From Nectonema munidae (Eukaryota; Nematomorpha; Nectonematoida; Nectonematidae), in the NCBI GenBank assembly GCA_030549495.1, contig JAUIRK010001028.1, positions 372,001 through 436,000 on the forward strand: a DNA stretch of 64,000 nt, read 5' to 3'. This document shows positions 13,701 through 22,702 of this stretch, piece by piece. Position 1 is the stretch's first letter. Each line of letters begins with the position of its first letter. The position numbers and the translations under genes are program-made. The notes under the pieces are model-generated. The model was not told the origin of the DNA, ran no database searches, and saw only the letters and a program-made list of their open reading frames with translations.

Positions 13701-16700
13701 GCCTGGCTAGCTCTCTTCATTTTTTCATTGGTAAGAATTTGATTTACTCCTTTTTCTCCCTTAATTTCAATCTTCATATTATAGGCATTGACTTTTAAAA
13801 TGTCACTTCACTTGCTTAGCTCATGTTAGATGCTTTGTGAAGATTCAATGTCTAAATTACTTCTATTTCTCTAGTTTCTATTTTAATCAACTTTGATTCT
13901 ATTATTTTGTTGTTAGTTATATAGAAAACTATTTTTATTTGAACCGAGAAAGTATATCCATCTCTGGGAAAAGTTGACTTTCAGACAACCCACATAAAAT
14001 CCACCGTTAGGTACTGCAGACTCTAAGCGTAGGCTTCTACTTAAGGCTTTGTTATATACATTTATAAGTTTTAATAAATCAAAACTTCAGCCATGTGTTG
14101 TGTGTGCGTTGATTGCAAAGTAGGCAGTGCGGATTCGCGTGTGTACTAAGTAACGGGGATTTGCTATCTCTAAGTTTTGCAAGTGTGTGCCTTGTTTTGA
14201 TGGGCAGGGTTTGTTCTGATGTATCAACTTTTGGTGGACAAGTGTTTATGACTATTAGGTTTAAGTAGCTCGTGTTTAACTTTCCTGATGATGAGGTGAG
14301 CTCCTGCTATGAAAAGACTACTGTATCATTATTGTCAAATTGAAAATAAACTGAGAAACGATCTTTGATGAAACCTTGTTATCGCTTCCTCTCATTGAAT
14401 TGAATATGAAAAATTGTATTTGGTGTTCATTTACTGATAATTTTTAAATCTCTACACAATTGAAGATTTTCTAATTCTGCAACTTTTGAAATGCATATTG
14501 CTTTATCGCTATGTTGCAAAGTTTTCAAGATATTAGATCAAAGATTTAGTTATGTATCTAAGATGACATTTAAAAATCTCATCAAATTTATTCGTCAAAT
14601 ACAATAAACTTTTTTCCTAATGTACCATTAATTTTTAGTTTATCTACAAAAATTCGTGATTGAGAAAGATTCTTTCGCCAAACTAACATTTTGCCATTTC
14701 TCATGCGCACCTACATCTTGCTTTACAAACTTCGCTTACTTTCAAATATTTGCAAAAAGGGGAACTTCTAAAGAAAAAATTTCCTATTGCCTTTTTGGTC
14801 TCAAATTAATTTTTTTGCCATGTTTAGGTCTAATTCGAGAATTTTGATTTAAACGAAGTTAAACTGGATTTAGCGATTAGCAAGCATGAAGCATAATTTC
14901 GACAAAATAGTAAATATACGCTGCTAACAGAATATTTTAGGCATTTGAGAATATCAATTCGACATCATTCGTTTTCCATGAAATGAATGTCGCTTGGCGA
15001 ATCATTTGTCTTCTTTATCCCTGCATTTTCATTTAAATGGGGGAAAAAAGATTTTGTCTTTTTAATTTTACCTCTTTCTAAGTTGAATTTTAGTTGAGCC
15101 AATTTTACGGCATATGCCCCTCAAAATTTTTTTTTTAAATATGTAAATGGTTATTAGCAAACGAAACTCATGAAACATTCTTTATAATTTTTTTTAAAAA
15201 AGATATAAACTAATGATGTTAACATTTTAACCTTGAAAAAAATATTGTAACCTTGAAAAAACCATTGAAAAATGGTTTCAAAAAACTGTAGACACCATGG
15301 TAGGCAAATGATTGAGAAATTTTATTTATTTTTTTATAGATTTTGCTGACAATATATCCAGTGTATATTGCACCGATATTCGATAAATTTACTGAATTGC
15401 CACAAGGCAAGCTAAGAACTAAGATCGAGTCTTTGGCCACATCTCAGAATTTTCCTCTAACAAAACTATATCTTGTTGAAGGTAAGGGAATCTTTTCTTT
15501 TTATATTTATGCTTTTGTATGGGCATGCAGTGTGTCTGTAAAATCATTTTAAGATGCTGGCTTGAATTGAGATATTAATGCATTTTTTCTCATAAACGGT
15601 TCTTCTTTAACTACATCATTTCACACTTCTATGTGGGCTTGATGTTTTTAATGGCCATTTAAATCTTGAAGAGCGTTTGCAGCAAGAACACGGTTAGCCG
15701 GTTATCGCCACAGTCGACATATGTCTCTACTTTACAAAAATAAAATTGTCTGCTTTATTTTAATGCTTTTTAATAGAAATCTTCTGCTTTTTACATTAGA
15801 TACCGTTTCATTATTTGGTCATTTAGGGGTTAATGTGGAAGGCCACTAGTTATCAGCGAACTAGCCTTTGACCGCTATCTTTGATGATCTTTATTTACTC
15901 ATCTATTGAAAGTAGCATTGTGATTTTTAATTCTATCTTGATTCGTTAAAGACGAGAATAATCACTCAAAACCTTTGCACAAAATTTTTAATAGAAAAAA
16001 TATACAAATAATAATTTTGAATAAATTAAAAGAAATTTTTATTAAAGAAAAAAGAATTATTTTAGGATGGCATTTATAATGAATTAATTTAACATAAATA
16101 AATTTCAATCATCAAAAGATTCTAAAGAAAAAAAGTGTTAGCTGTGGCCGAAAACATTTGCACTCTACCGTGTAAGTTAAACAATGGTATTTTTGATTGC
16201 AATTAAAATTATGTTAGAAAGATAGTTATTTTCTACAGTTTCTAGCAGAGTACAATGATTTAAAAGGCAGGTGAGGGCGAGTTTTGTTCAAATGTTCATC
16301 CCTAATGGATCTATATGGCAGTGGCGAACCCTTTTACAAAATACATTATATTAGTAGAAGAATAATAGACAATATGACAATAAAACAAAAAAAAAGAAAA
16401 GAAAAAGCTATAATTTCTAAAATATATAACATCAAAATTTTTTCTCTTTTCATCATATTAATAAAATATAATGAGAATAATATATGCGTATACAAATATA
16501 TAATTAAGTATAAATATGCGGCGGTTCTCTCGCCCTTTACGAGGTGCAGGAAATCACAATAACCCTATTCTTAATCTGGGAAACTATTCAGAGATATCTA
16601 TGTGTACCAAAACATATGCCAGAGGTAAAGAAATCGAAAGAAAGTATAAAAGAATTATGAGGAGATCAATAAGTAGATAATATATTTGTATCCTAACTAT

Positions 16701-19700
16701 TTTAAAACAGCAAAAGTATTTTTAGAGTAAATTGATTTTTTTTTCTCTCTCTCTCTCTTTTGAATTTCATGGCCATGAAAGGGATGTACAGAAAGAACCT
16801 GGAAACACAATGACTGATGGATAAATGGGTAAATAGGTAGGTATATATAGGTATACGTATATTTATTCTTAATTATATATCTTTACACTTATATTATTTC
16901 TTCTCTGTATATTATTTATACCTTTATATTTATTATTTGTATGACATCTTTGAGGGCGTGAGTACTTATTGCATAGATGAGTGATTCGGTAACCCAAGAT
17001 CTTAGATTCGATACCGCGAAGCCCCGCTTTCACCATAGTTTGGCGAAATAGTATTGTTATAAAATTTTCATGAATAAAGTTTTTTATCCTAACATATCAA
17101 AAATTGTATTATGACTATAATGATAATAATAAAAAAATTTTTATATAAAAGCGCACTTAAGTTTAATGTAGTTATAAGCACATTTGGCGACACCTTTCAA
17201 TCAATCTTATAGCACCCATATATGCAGCGGCATGCCTGTTGTGGACCAGTGCTCTATTGTGCTAGGTTTAGGAAAGCGACGCCACGTTTGGGAATTCGAT
17301 CTTTAGGGGAGATGGTACATTGTTTTTCTAAAGCTTCTCAACTCTCCATTTCAAAGGTTCAAAGCGTTCCGCTCACAGCAACGCGTATTTGTTCGGCTTC
17401 TTCAACAACAAAAGAATTGTACTCTTTGACACGCTTCTTGAGCGCTGTGATTCTGCTGCTCCTACTGACGCAAAGCACGATTCAAAAGACTTTCCTGAAG
17501 TCTGCAACAAGACTCCTCTTTTCTCGGCGACTTCCAATGAAGATGATTACGTTTTAGTTGGCGAAAATAACAACAAGGTGCTATCTGCTTTCATTTTAAA
17601 TATACTCTTTTTATATAATTAATTGGTAACACTAAGTTATACAAACTGATACTAATTAAGAAACTTTCGCTAAAAACAGCCAATAGGAAACACTTCTAAG
17701 CATTATGGCGCATGCGCAAAAAGTTGCGCCGTGTAAATTCCGAAATTGAGCATTGATGACTTTCTATCCTAATAGTTATTTGTTTTTTGACGCCTTTGAT
17801 AACGAGAAAACCTAAGACTGAAAATGCAGTTTAAGGAAAAGAAATGATTTTTTTAAGTGTATACATATTTAAAATTTTTCTATATCTATGTTGATAATTA
17901 TATACCGTATATTTCGGTCTATAAGTCGACCTTTTAGTCCCCGAAATCGACACAAAATTGAGGGTCGACTTGTATAACAGTAACAAAAAGCTCCATGGTT
18001 AGCTTAAGTATAAAAGAATATTTAAAGAATTTTATCTGGTTAGTAGGAGAGTTAGGAACAGACTGAATTAGAGAGAAAAAGAAGTGAAAGTATATGAGTA
18101 TGTAAAGTAACTATAGAGATTTATGTTAATACTACCTTACATATTATTTCATATTGTAAGTAGAACAACATTTGTAATTAACATACAGGTAGTCTTTAAT
18201 TAATGCCCGGTGTTTTATTTATGCTAACTTTTACACTGTTACTTACGCTAGCCGATAACTTAGGCCAGTTTCGTATTTTAGAGGTCAACTTATACCTCAG
18301 ATATTTGCAAAAATGATTAAAAATAATGTCTCGGATTTTGGGGGTCGACTTATCTATAGGTGTACTTACACACCGAAATATACGGTATTTAAAATTGATT
18401 TAACGACCTTCTGTCTAAGCGGACTCTAGAGAAATAAAAATGGCGCCCTTTTTAAACGCTTTTTAATGCAAATTGTTAGTTTAAAATTTTTGTCGAATTC
18501 TCATCATCAGAAAAGACAATTTTTCAAGCGCATACCCCATAAAATGTTGATTTAGTTGATTGAAGAATTGACGTTGTAATTGCAGCTACGAACAGAGTGG
18601 ACTATAGTCAACTTTATAAAATAGGATCGTCTACTTTTATAAATCGTTTGCATTACACTAGATATCGTCTGATTATTCTGGTCGTCAAACGGGTTAACTT
18701 CGTTCACCTTGATTGGCTTTGAAAACATATTTAGATGTCAAGCGCATGATAAACATAGCCCAAATTGAGAGAGTTTCTTTAACCCAAACCACTTAGTTCA
18801 TTCTTAATTCAAAAATATGAATTTTTAACTCACATTGATGAGATTTTATTCCTTTGAGGACCAGAATTTTGAAGACTTATCTTCTGCCTTCTTTTTCAAT
18901 CTAATTTTATATATTTTAAGCATGCTGCACCCATGTCACATTGGTTCTTAAAGAGCTAATGTACCTTTACGTCAAATTACTTAAACTCTTCTGCTTTTAT
19001 GAGGGTGAATAGATTTTTGTGTACGAGTTAGTTTGCTAGTAGAACATTAGATAATACTTTTTTCCCGGTTTTAGTACATTAAGAACTGGGATAAGCTCAG
19101 ATCTCTTACATAATATTACTAGATGCACAGTCAAACCTTCCTTACGGCTTTCAAGCACAATGCGCCACTTGTGACCAATCAAATATGTCAGCCTTAAGTT
19201 ATATGAAAATTCAAACGAATAAGAAAAGCTCATTTGATAACTATGACAACTATATTTGATTTTTCCTTTACCCATTTGATACAACTGTTTTTTTAAATGA
19301 CAAATCATTTCGTGCTGTTTAACCCTTTCAGGCATTCCTTTTCTAAAATTAAGCATTGGTGTCGCATTGTGCCTGAAACGGTTTATCTACTTTATATCAA
19401 CTGTGATGCCGTCTGCTTTTACTGTGATTAAATGGAGTAAAGAAGGCTTGGATATTATAATATATATAACATTTTGCTCGAAAGCACTTTTTGCATTCAA
19501 AGTTTACGACTTCAAATAAAATACAACCATTTCATCGTCCTTTTGTGCTTTTAAGTCTAAAAATGAACAACTTGAAACTGACACTCTTGCTTTTCCCATC
19601 CACAAATCTTCTGCCCTACTCCCTGAGAAAAATGATTCTGACACTTCACCTACGAAAGTTGTCGAGAAAGCTTCAAAGCGATCGGTATCCAAAGGGTGTA

Positions 19701-22609
19701 GCGATGAAGAAATCATTGCTATCTTAGCTCATGAACTTGGTCACTGGAAGTACAACCACTTAATCAAAAACTTCATCATCTCCCAGGTAGGGTCACTTTA
19801 AGCTTGCTATACTTCATACTCTTTAATGGCGAGCTTAGCGGACAAACATTTTTTTAAAATGGATGTTGAAACTACTGTGTTGCTGCATTAGTATTTCTCT
19901 ATTTCGCTTATAACCACATGTTTAGTCCATTCGTTCATTTGAACAACTTGGTTTAGGGTGCAATTTTGCTAGACTTTTCGATTTTTCTCAAAATTCACTA
20001 CTTTTGACCATATTTTGGTTTTTGAGTTTTTGACAACTTTTTAATTTTGGTCATTAGCTTAATTTGATGCGTTTTTGCCATTTTTTATTTTCAAAATATT
20101 TTAGCAGTAAATTTTTAACTTTCATAACCACATTAAAATATTTCCATTTTCTCATTATACTCGATTCGAGTATCTTTCGATCTCGCGTATTATTTTGCGA
20201 CCCCCAAATAGTTACTTTCTTTCCAAGTGACAGGACATATCAATGGCACTGACATGTTATTCACAAATGGTCGCGACCCAAGTGTAAATCTCTCAAAGAA
20301 GTATATGAAACATATTTTATTTTGTTTGAGTTTTTGAATAAATGTGGAACAAGTTGAAAAATATAGTTTCATAATGACGACCAGAATAACCAGACGATTA
20401 AAAAGCCTACATAAACCCAGACCATTTGATTTTGTAATGGCGTCAATAGTCAACTCTGTTCGTATCGATTCCTAGAGTACTTTGAATCCTTTCAGGCATT
20501 CATTTTCAAAAATAAATTTTCTTTTCTTTTTGAATAGATTTTCATATAACTTAAAACATACGATTTTTTCTTTCGTTTGACACTAATGACCCTACTACTT
20601 GCTTGAAAGGGCTAGTAAACTATATTTTTTGTATTTAGTATTTTTGTATTTTTTCGATATTTTCATAAGAAACGCTTTATCGCCTATTTACCAAAAACTG
20701 TTTTTTGACTCACACATTTCATTTTAGCCCTTTCATCCCCGATAGGACTCCAGTATGCAATAGGACAAAAATCGTCTGCTTTTAGAGTGTTTGTATATTT
20801 TTTGCATTCAATCCATAAAATAAGTTTGACCTTGAGAAAATGAGATTTAAGAAATCCAAGATTCTGCCTTAACCGGTTATCGACCACAGTCGACATATGT
20901 CGACTTTACAAAAATATGAATCGTCTGCTTTTATAAATGCTTTTTAATACAAATCTTCTGCTTTACATTAGATATCTTCTGCTTATTCTGGGCGATAACG
21001 GGTTAAATACGAAACAATCGTACTCCCCTCTGTCTACTGTTAATGGCTGCCTTGAGAATTTATGAAGAAGTTTTTTGGAATTTTTTTGATGTATGCATCT
21101 TTTTGCAGGTCAATACCTTCACCTTCATGCTCTTCTTGTCCTGGCTAATCTCTTATCAGCCTCTCTACACCGCATTTGGCTTCTCTCACACTCAACCCAT
21201 CATCATTGGCTTCGTCATCATTCTCCAATTCATACTCATGCCGTATAACGAGGTATGATCTTATGGCACCTCTAAGAATTTAATTGTGAACTAATTTCTT
21301 GGGTGTTTTTGTTATTTAAGTATTTTAGTGTATCGGTGCTTGTCAATATGTATGTATCTATCTATGCATTCGTTTTTATGTCTGACGTGTATTAACACAA
21401 ATAAATAGGAACGTTTGTGTCAAAAATGTCGAAAAATGTATGTCTTTAAATGTATGCATCTATGAATGCGCTAATACTAAACCTAACCTCAACCCTAACA
21501 CCGATGGTAATTCTACACTAATTTTACACATTAAGGCGCATTCAGAGATTGGCTGAGCACTTGTCAATCAACTATTATGCAAATTGAGGAAAAAATTTGA
21601 ATAGTCAAAATCAGCGATAGAACGGGAAATTTACTTTCTTTCCAAGATTACCTTATCATTTCTATTTTCAGCAAATGATTTATAAATAGACTTCACATAT
21701 TTCCAATTTTTATTCCCTTTCTATCGCTACCTCTCATTTGGTATGTTAAACTCACAGACTTATCTTATCTTTCCAATTTCATGAACTGCTAACAACAACG
21801 CCATTCTTTTGCTAAATCAACACCCTAATTAATTTTGAAATATTTAGAAGAAATAATAATTTATGCTTTTATTATTTATGATTTCTCATGTGTATCCGAG
21901 GTGTAAACTGTTTTTTGTTCAAATTAAAAGTCTTCGTATGTCTCAAACAGTTGATAAACACAGTGCTCGTTCAAAGCAATTTTTACTGTATTTATGTTAT
22001 ACATATTTTTCTCTCCATGTGTATCTGCTATTGAATATAAAGTTTTTTATGCCATATGCTCCAATTATTTTTGTGGATCAAAAGATTTGTTATAAATTAG
22101 GTTTTTAATCTATACTGATGATTCCTGATACTTCTTTTTAATTCCTGTTTTTTAAATCAATTTTTCATATTGAGAACTTAAATGTTAACATTTAAAAATG
22201 CATTTCTTTATCATTGTAGTAGTTCTTTCATCATGGTTTGTATACAAAATTTTAGAATGTTTTTCTCTCGTACGAAAAGTCTAATGAATATATCAAGGTC
22301 GTGAAGGTTGGCAAACTCCAATGACTACATGTTAACTGTATCCGTATTTTGGATCATTTTTTCATTCCTTCTTTTTCATTTCAGCTCCTAGACTTTCTGA
22401 TGTCGTGTTTGAGCCGAAGATTTGAATTTCAAGCAGACGCATTTGCGCAAACTCTGAATTATGCCGCGAGCCTGAAGTCTTCTTTGATCAAACTTTCCAT
22501 TGACAATCTCGGTTTTCCAGTGGTTGATCCTTTGTACTCCACTTGGATGTTTTCCCATCCGCCATTATTGGAACGTTTGAGAGCGTTGAACGGCAACAAA
22601 TTTGAATAA
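1595..22609 (+). CDS. ZMPSTE24: CAAX prenyl protease 1 (ZMPSTE24/Ste24), nine exons, 5' partial
   Basis: This gene encodes the membrane zinc metalloprotease that removes the C-terminal tripeptide from farnesylated CAAX proteins; in animals it also matures prelamin A at the ER and inner nuclear membrane. Nine exons with GT-AG borders and compatible phases join to 1467 bases, or 488 residues plus a stop. They follow the human protein from the TTxVPxE motif to the C-terminal HPPLLERL motif. The HExxH zinc motif (HELGH) is at 19730-19744, residues 348-352 of this partial chain. The third ligand is the Glu of [11 protein letters not shown], with its codon at 22424-22426. Hydrophobic segments fill exons 2-4, 8 and part of 5. 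The first exon, which would end in the family's RQ motif, is not in view. The loop between DTLLE and the HELGH helix is about twice the human length. Family assignment is certain; the exon borders are inferred from homology and splice signals. Confidence 0.96.
2287..2452. mobile_element. hAT-type MITE, 166 bp
   Basis: Terminal inverted repeats are CAGTGTTTTTCAAAC and GTTTGAAAAACGCTG. Flanking 8-bp duplications are CTTTAAAC and CTTTAACC, one base apart. No coding content. Confidence 0.8.
2850..3066 (+). pseudogene. Possible N-terminal piece of a piggyBac-like transposase
   Basis: Reading frames give [19 protein letters not shown] and, after a break, an acidic [14 protein letters not shown] stretch. 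This resembles the acidic leader of PGBD-type transposases. It ends just before the Tc1-like copy. Confidence 0.35.
3079..3937 (-). pseudogene. Broken Tc1/mariner (IS630)-type transposase
   Basis: About 286 codons from the [12 protein letters not shown] start at 3937 to a stop at 3079. The N-terminal half holds helix-turn-helix-like sequence, then [13 protein letters not shown] and [14 protein letters not shown]. The DDE core shows [12 protein letters not shown] (second Asp) and [15 protein letters not shown] (third acidic residue). It carries an early in-frame stop, at least one frame change near the first catalytic Asp, and a TGA where Trp is expected after ENIFSI. No terminal repeats were recognised. 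Inactive copy; family assignment is good. Confidence 0.85.
4090..4207. repeat. TTAA-tipped MITE, group 1 (left end worn)
   Basis: It shares CATATGTCGACTTTACAAAAA, AATCGTCTGC and ATATCGTCTGATTATTC with the copies at 20869 and 46749 and ends GGTCGTTAACGGGTTAA. Confidence 0.8.
4204..4323. repeat. TTAA-tipped MITE, group 3
   Basis: It starts TTAACCCTTTTAAGCATGGG and ends CTGAAAGGGAATGTTAA. Internal ATCGTCTGC and GCAGACGAT face each other. It shares its left TTAA with the preceding MITE. Confidence 0.7.
4845..5205. repeat. 28-bp minisatellite
   Basis: About ten imperfect units of the form ATCATCGTAGTATACAGGTTGGAGATGA, tight from 5035 to 5205 and looser from 4845 to 4915. A longer repeat containing GAATGAGGTATATCAAATC occurs at 4800 and 4947. 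Confidence 0.85.
5520..6400 (-). pseudogene. piggyBac-like transposase remnant
   Basis: On the minus strand the frames give [32 protein letters not shown], then [13 protein letters not shown] and [12 protein letters not shown], the characteristic FFTS...GTxRxNR core of piggyBac transposases. A C-terminal part has [15 protein letters not shown] and GRKYFIRF, ending in a Cys/His-rich [19 protein letters not shown] tail like the family's zinc ribbon. Frames change between these parts, so it is broken. No terminal repeats were assigned. Confidence 0.8.
7010..8350 (-). mobile_element. Ty1/copia retrotransposon fossil (reverse transcriptase and RNase H part)
   Basis: A fragment of a copia-family pol region on the minus strand, with the reverse transcriptase part at about 7580-8350 and the RNase H part at about 7050-7580. 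It is broken and incomplete: no gag, protease or integrase region and no long terminal repeats were recognised. It is an old, dead copy, truncated at its 5' side where a separate repeat begins. Confidence 0.88.
8352..8772. repeat. Interspersed repeat, inverted relative to the copy at 21313
   Basis: About 420 bases, from GAGTTTAACAT to CACTGAAATACTTAAAT, match 21313-21750 in reverse orientation throughout, including TTCCCGTTCTATCGCTGATT and CAATCTCTAAATGCGCC. No coding potential; class unknown. Confidence 0.85.
9085..9171 (+). CDS. ZMPSTE24: Ste24 exon B
   Basis: Borders are tttcag/GTAG and GAA/gtaaga, giving 29 codons. The product is a hydrophobic span followed by [10 protein letters not shown], matching human IPYLWRLSG. 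Confidence 0.94.
9172..11253. other. Ste24 intron between exons B and C
   Basis: It holds the GC-richer interspersed repeat at 9688-10145. The rest (9172-9687 and 10146-11253) shows no gene or recognisable element. Confidence 0.8.
9688..10145 (-). repeat. GC-richer interspersed repeat with (GAT)n tail, RTE-like LINE 3' end or SINE
   Basis: About 450 bases much richer in GC than the surroundings. On the minus strand it ends ATACGGCACTTTGATGATG and runs into a GAT microsatellite, the kind of tail seen on RTE-type LINEs and the SINEs they mobilise. No coding frame. Class is inferred. Confidence 0.5.
11254..11370 (+). CDS. ZMPSTE24: Ste24 exon C
   Basis: Borders are ctctttag/ATTT and AAACAG/gttcca, giving 39 codons. 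A membrane span is followed by [10 protein letters not shown], the family's EEKHGFNQQ signature. The donor is GT but departs from gtragt. Confidence 0.95.
11371..13577. other. Ste24 intron between exons C and D
   Basis: It holds the Mutator-like element at 11888-12910. Nothing is recognised in 11371-11877 or 12921-13577. Confidence 0.8.
11888..12910. mobile_element. Non-autonomous element with Mutator-like target duplication, 1.0 kb
   Basis: Ends are GGTCTAACTATT and AATAGTTAGATCC, bounded by identical 10-bp repeats TAAAATTAGC at 11878-11887 and 12911-12920. Subterminal AACGCGAGC motifs occur twice at each end in opposite sense. A hairpin CTAATTCTAAG/CTTAGAATTAG lies near 12325-12355. No transposase frame. 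A 9-10 bp duplication points to Mutator-like elements, but this is inference. Confidence 0.7.
13578..13730 (+). CDS. ZMPSTE24: Ste24 exon D
   Basis: Borders are gtttcag/ACTC and TCATTG/gtaaga, giving 51 codons. It reads [10 protein letters not shown] and then two hydrophobic segments around [11 protein letters not shown], matching human KIGGDYFFIYAW. Confidence 0.95.
13731..15339. other. Ste24 intron between exons D and E
   Basis: 1.6 kb with no recognised element. A slightly GC-richer patch at about 13980-14350 may be old repeat sequence but was not classified. Confidence 0.6.
15340..15481 (+). CDS. ZMPSTE24: Ste24 exon E
   Basis: Borders are tttatag/ATTT and GAAG/gtaagg, 142 bases, leaving one base of a codon. 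It contains [17 protein letters not shown] and [11 protein letters not shown], among the best conserved stretches of the family. Confidence 0.96.
15691..15834. repeat. TTAA-type MITE, group 1
   Basis: Its left end AGCCGGTTATCGCCA, CAGTCGACATATGTC and AATCTTCTGC core and right end GGTCATTTAGGGGTTAA match the group, with several changes. Confidence 0.75.
16950..17060 (+). repeat. Diverged tRNA-derived SINE copy
   Basis: It has GGGCGTGAGTA and a B-box-like TTCGATACC, then a worn tail. It resembles the head of the SINE at 38416. Confidence 0.5.
17357..17577 (+). CDS. ZMPSTE24: Ste24 exon F
   Basis: Borders are tttcaaag/GTTC and AACAAG/gtgcta. It completes the split Gly codon and reads [15 protein letters not shown], then [13 protein letters not shown], both strongly conserved. 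A 45-residue acidic, poorly conserved tail follows, the first half of the enlarged cytosolic loop. The donor gtgcta is weak, so the exact 3' edge is slightly uncertain, though the phase fits the next exon. Confidence 0.92.
17903..18387. mobile_element. MITE with TACCGTATATTTCGG ends, 485 bp
   Basis: The left end TACCGTATATTTCGGTCTA and the right end CCGAAATATACGGTA are inverted repeats. The left end continues TAAGTCGACC and the right end has GGGGTCGACTTAT. TA flanks are compatible with a TA target. The terminal sequence resembles a TIR type met in many animals, but the superfamily is not assigned. Confidence 0.75.
18590..18700. repeat. TTAA-tipped MITE, group 1 (left end worn)
   Basis: It has ATATCGTCTGATTATTC followed by TGGTCGTCAAACGGGTTAA, matching the group. 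Confidence 0.75.
19319..19385. repeat. TTAA-tipped MITE, group 3, short copy
   Basis: It starts TTAACCCTTTCAGGCATTCC and ends GCCTGAAACGG. CCGTCTGCTTTTAC lies just beyond, so a longer version may extend to about 19440. Confidence 0.55.
19556..19786 (+). CDS. ZMPSTE24: Ste24 exon G with HELGH zinc site
   Basis: Borders are gcttttaag/TCTA and TCCCAG/gtaggg, 77 codons. The first 47 residues are low-similarity, Ser/Lys/Glu-rich loop. Then comes [19 protein letters not shown] with the catalytic HExxH, and NFIISQ leading into the next span. Confidence 0.94.
20488..20612. repeat. TTAA-type MITE, group 3
   Basis: Ends CCTTTCAGGCATTC and GCTTGAAAGGG are inverted repeats. The flanking TTAA is worn and the internal GTCTGC motif is missing. 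Confidence 0.55.
20727..20868. repeat. Worn TTAA-type MITE, group 3-like
   Basis: It starts TAGCCCTTTCATCCCCGATA and has AATCGTCTGCTTTTA inside. The right end runs into the TTAA of the next MITE and is not clearly matched. Confidence 0.4.
20869..21006. repeat. TTAA-tipped MITE, group 1, best copy
   Basis: TTAACCGGTTATCGACC at the left and GGCGATAACGGGTTAA at the right are inverted repeats with TTAA at both tips; 138 bp in all. Inside are GTCGACATATGTCGAC, GAATCGTCTGC and AATCTTCTGC. Confidence 0.88.
21109..21252 (+). CDS. ZMPSTE24: Ste24 exon H
   Basis: Borders are tttttgcag/GTCA and AACGAG/gtatga, 48 codons. A hydrophobic span is followed by [17 protein letters not shown] and LMPYNE, matching human FAAFGFYDSQPTLIGL and FSPYNE. 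Confidence 0.96.
21253..22384. other. Ste24 intron between exons H and I
   Basis: It holds the interspersed repeat at 21313-21750. Nothing is recognised in 21751-22384. Confidence 0.8.
21313..21750. repeat. Interspersed repeat, inverted partner of 8352-8772
   Basis: The two copies are clearly alike along their whole length, with small indels. This copy has an expanded TGTATGT/TGCATC stretch and a telomere-like CAACCCTAACACC. Confidence 0.85.
22385..22609 (+). CDS. ZMPSTE24: Ste24 terminal exon I
   Basis: Acceptor is tttcag at 22379-22384; the stop TAA ends at 22609. It reads [14 protein letters not shown], where the first Glu after RRF is the third zinc ligand, then [15 protein letters not shown] and [12 protein letters not shown]. 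There is no ER-retrieval dilysine at the very end. Confidence 0.96.
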   Translation, partial: LLDFLMSCLSRRFEFQADAFAQTLNYAASLKSSLIKLSIDNLGFPVVDPLYSTWMFSHPPLLERLRALNGNKFE

Positions 22610-22696
22610 AATTTTCAGCTCTTAGCTATTTTATTGATTTTTCCTTTGAAGAATTCATTCTCTTTCCTTTTTTATGTTTACTTTTGCTTGATAAAT

Positions 22697-22702
22697 AATA
22701 AA
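22697..22702 (+). terminator. Probable polyadenylation signal of Ste24
   Basis: An AATAAA hexamer lies 88 bases past the stop. A second AATAAA overlaps the stop codon itself but is too close to act. Other hexamers downstream are possible. Confidence 0.4.

Larger units (their letters stand above)
15482..17356. other. Ste24 intron between exons E and F
   Basis: It holds a group 1 MITE at 15691, a (CT)n run near 16743-16760 and a worn SINE at 16950. The rest is AT-rich and shows nothing. Confidence 0.7.
17578..19555. other. Ste24 intron between exons F and G
   Basis: It holds the MITEs at 17903, 18590 and 19319. Nothing else is recognised. Confidence 0.75.
19787..21108. other. Ste24 intron between exons G and H
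   Basis: It holds MITE copies at 20488, 20727 and 20869. Near 20190-20285 a pair of GCGACCC motifs may be the worn ends of a hAT MITE. Otherwise nothing. Confidence 0.65.

Noticed and set aside
16284-16562. Plus-strand 92-codon frame
   Set aside because: Lys/Ile-rich, from AT-rich intron sequence, no homology and no exon borders.
17221-17350. GC-richer patch before Ste24 exon F with GGGAATTCGATC, considered as a tRNA or SINE
   Set aside because: It cannot be folded into a convincing tRNA and lacks the SINE body and tail.
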